From NCBI GenBank assembly GCA_016650435.1, contig JAENVT010000498.1:1-7266 (forward strand): 7,266 bases of DNA, written 5' to 3'. This document shows positions 6,277 to 7,266 of the stretch, in pieces. This DNA is from Ilumatobacteraceae bacterium. Lineage in GTDB: Bacteria > Actinomycetota > Acidimicrobiia > Acidimicrobiales > Ilumatobacteraceae. The position numbers and the translations under genes are program-made. A model generated the notes under the pieces. The model searched no databases. It was not told where the DNA came from and was given only the letters and a program-made list of their open reading frames with translations. Position 1 is the first letter of the stretch. Every line of letters starts with the position of its first letter.

Positions 6277-7266
6277 GTGTTCGCCGACCAGTTGATGGCG
6301 GCGCGGTACCAGATGGCGCTGTCGCTGGGGTTTCACATCGTCTTGTCGTGTTTGGGAGTCGCGTTCCCCGCGTTGATCTTCGTGGCACATCGCCGCGGTC
6401 TGCGAACGGGTGACGCAATCGCTCTCTCGTTGGCGCGGCGCTGGTCGAAGGTCGCCGCGGTGCTGTTCGCTGTCGGCGCCGTATCGGGCACGATCCTCAG
6501 CTTCGAGATGGGGCTGTTGTGGCCGGGACTGATGTCTCAGTACGGCGACGTGATCGGCCTTCCGTTTGCGCTCGAAGGAGTCGCTTTCTTCGTCGAAGCA
6601 ATCTTCATCGGCATCTACCTGTTCGGTTGGGATCGGTTGCCGCCGCGCATCCACCTGTACACCCTCATCCCGATGATGGTCTCGGGGGTGTTCGGCGCGT
6701 TCTGCGTCCTCGCGGTGAACTCTTGGATGAACGCTCCGAGCGGATTCCGACTGGAGGATGGCAAGGTCGTCGACGTCGATCCGCTTGCAGCGATCTTCAA
6801 CAAGGCGTTGCCGATGCAGTTCCTGCACATGCTGCTGGCCGCATACATCGTCACCGGTTTCCTCGTCGCATCCGTGTACGCCACAGGGATGTTGCGCGGG
6901 CGTCGCGACCATCGGCATCGCCTCGGCTTCCTGGTTGCATTCGCCTTCGCCTCGATCGCCTCAGTGATTCAGCCCGTGGTCGGACACGTGGCAGGTATGC
7001 GCCTGGCCACCCAGCAGCCCGAGAAGTTGGCGGCGATGGACCTGGCCGTCGACACGAAACAGAACGCGCCGCTGACCATCGGTGGCGCACTCATCGATGG
7101 GCGAGCGAGGGGTGGGATCGAGATCCCCGGCGTCGGTTCGCTGCTGGCACGCGCCGGGCTCAACCGGCCCGTGCGCGGTCTGAATGACTTCCGGCCCGAG
7201 CTTCGACCACCGGTCAACATCGTGCACTGGTCGTTTCAGGCGATGGTTGCGCTCGGCACGTTGATG
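6277..7266 (+). CDS. cydA: Cytochrome bd quinol oxidase subunit I (3'-truncated by window edge)
   Basis: The first 330 codons of the membrane subunit that oxidises quinol and carries hemes b558, b595 and d for oxygen reduction. His20 (LGFHIV) matches E. coli His19, Glu100 and Glu108 in LEGVAFFVEAIF match Glu99 and Glu107, GWDR is at 117-120, NSWMNAP at 148-154, and His184 (FLHMLLAAYIVTG) matches b558 ligand His186. Hydrophobic helices lie at about 13-37, 56-80, 97-117, 128-149, 181-203, 216-238 and 313-330. The quinol loop starts near 245 (QQPEKLAAMD) and is short, as in cyanide-insensitive-type (CIO) members. GTG 6277 is chosen because Arg10-to-His20 spacing equals Arg9-to-His19 in E. coli and a stop lies 7 codons upstream; the next ATG (6295) would cut the first helix. 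The Shine-Dalgarno is weak (GGTGG, 12 nt away). cydB is expected downstream, outside the window. Confidence 0.96.
   Translation, partial: MFADQLMAARYQMALSLGFHIVLSCLGVAFPALIFVAHRRGLRTGDAIALSLARRWSKVAAVLFAVGAVSGTILSFEMGLLWPGLMSQYGDVIGLPFALEGVAFFVEAIFIGIYLFGWDRLPPRIHLYTLIPMMVSGVFGAFCVLAVNSWMNAPSGFRLEDGKVVDVDPLAAIFNKALPMQFLHMLLAAYIVTGFLVASVYATGMLRGRRDHRHRLGFLVAFAFASIASVIQPVVGHVAGMRLATQQPEKLAAMDLAVDTKQNAPLTIGGALIDGRARGGIEIPGVGSLLARAGLNRPVRGLNDFRPELRPPVNIVHWSFQAMVALGTLM

Noticed and set aside
5332..6918. 528-codon open frame on the minus strand, antisense to the serine hydrolase and cydA
   Set aside because: Its translation is low-complexity, rich in Arg, His, Gln and Asp, with no domain pattern, and it covers two well-supported genes. 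It is a product of GC-rich codon use.

Overview
The window carries seven protein-coding genes packed almost without gaps, in GC-rich DNA (roughly 60-65% GC by eye) with GTG starts and short intergenic spaces. The gene content and protein style suggest a high-GC actinobacterium, possibly an Acidimicrobiia/Ilumatobacter-like lineage. That placement is an inference from codon style and family resemblance, since there is no rRNA or marker gene here. I see no tRNA, rRNA, CRISPR array, insertion sequence, integrase or phage gene.

Layout. Left block, minus strand (1-2752): an amidohydrolase-family-3 (YtcJ/NfdA-like) metallohydrolase, followed 23 bp later by an amidase-signature hydrolase that runs off the left edge. 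The two form a probable operon for hydrolysing C-N bonds. Middle block, plus strand (2839-3883): an SRPBCC/AHSA1-type ligand-binding protein with a strong ribosome binding site, and a DinB-superfamily protein starting 7 bp after it. These are divergent from the amidohydrolase across an 86-bp promoter region. Then, minus strand (3864-5003): an MDR-superfamily NAD(P)H-dependent oxidoreductase whose 3' end overlaps the DinB gene tail-to-tail by 20 bp. Right block, plus strand (5050-7266): a cytoplasmic serine hydrolase of the beta-lactamase/class C fold, and, 18 bp after it, subunit I of a cytochrome bd quinol oxidase (CydA), cut by the right edge. The MDR and serine hydrolase genes are divergent across 46 bp that contains a perfect 7-bp inverted repeat.

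How the genes fit together. The left operon looks catabolic (amide, formamide or cyclic amide substrates). The SRPBCC-DinB pair is a translationally coupled couple of unknown substrate. The serine hydrolase sits next to cydA by position only; I see no functional link. No single pathway joins all seven genes, and this looks like ordinary chromosome rather than an accessory island.

I did not find a convincing new multi-gene system. The most striking unexplained signal is a near-perfect 20-bp inverted repeat (6-nt loop, one bulged base) at 3466-3512, inside the DinB-like coding sequence. Second is the small palindrome at 5032-5048 between the divergent MDR and serine hydrolase genes, which could serve as a shared operator or promoter.
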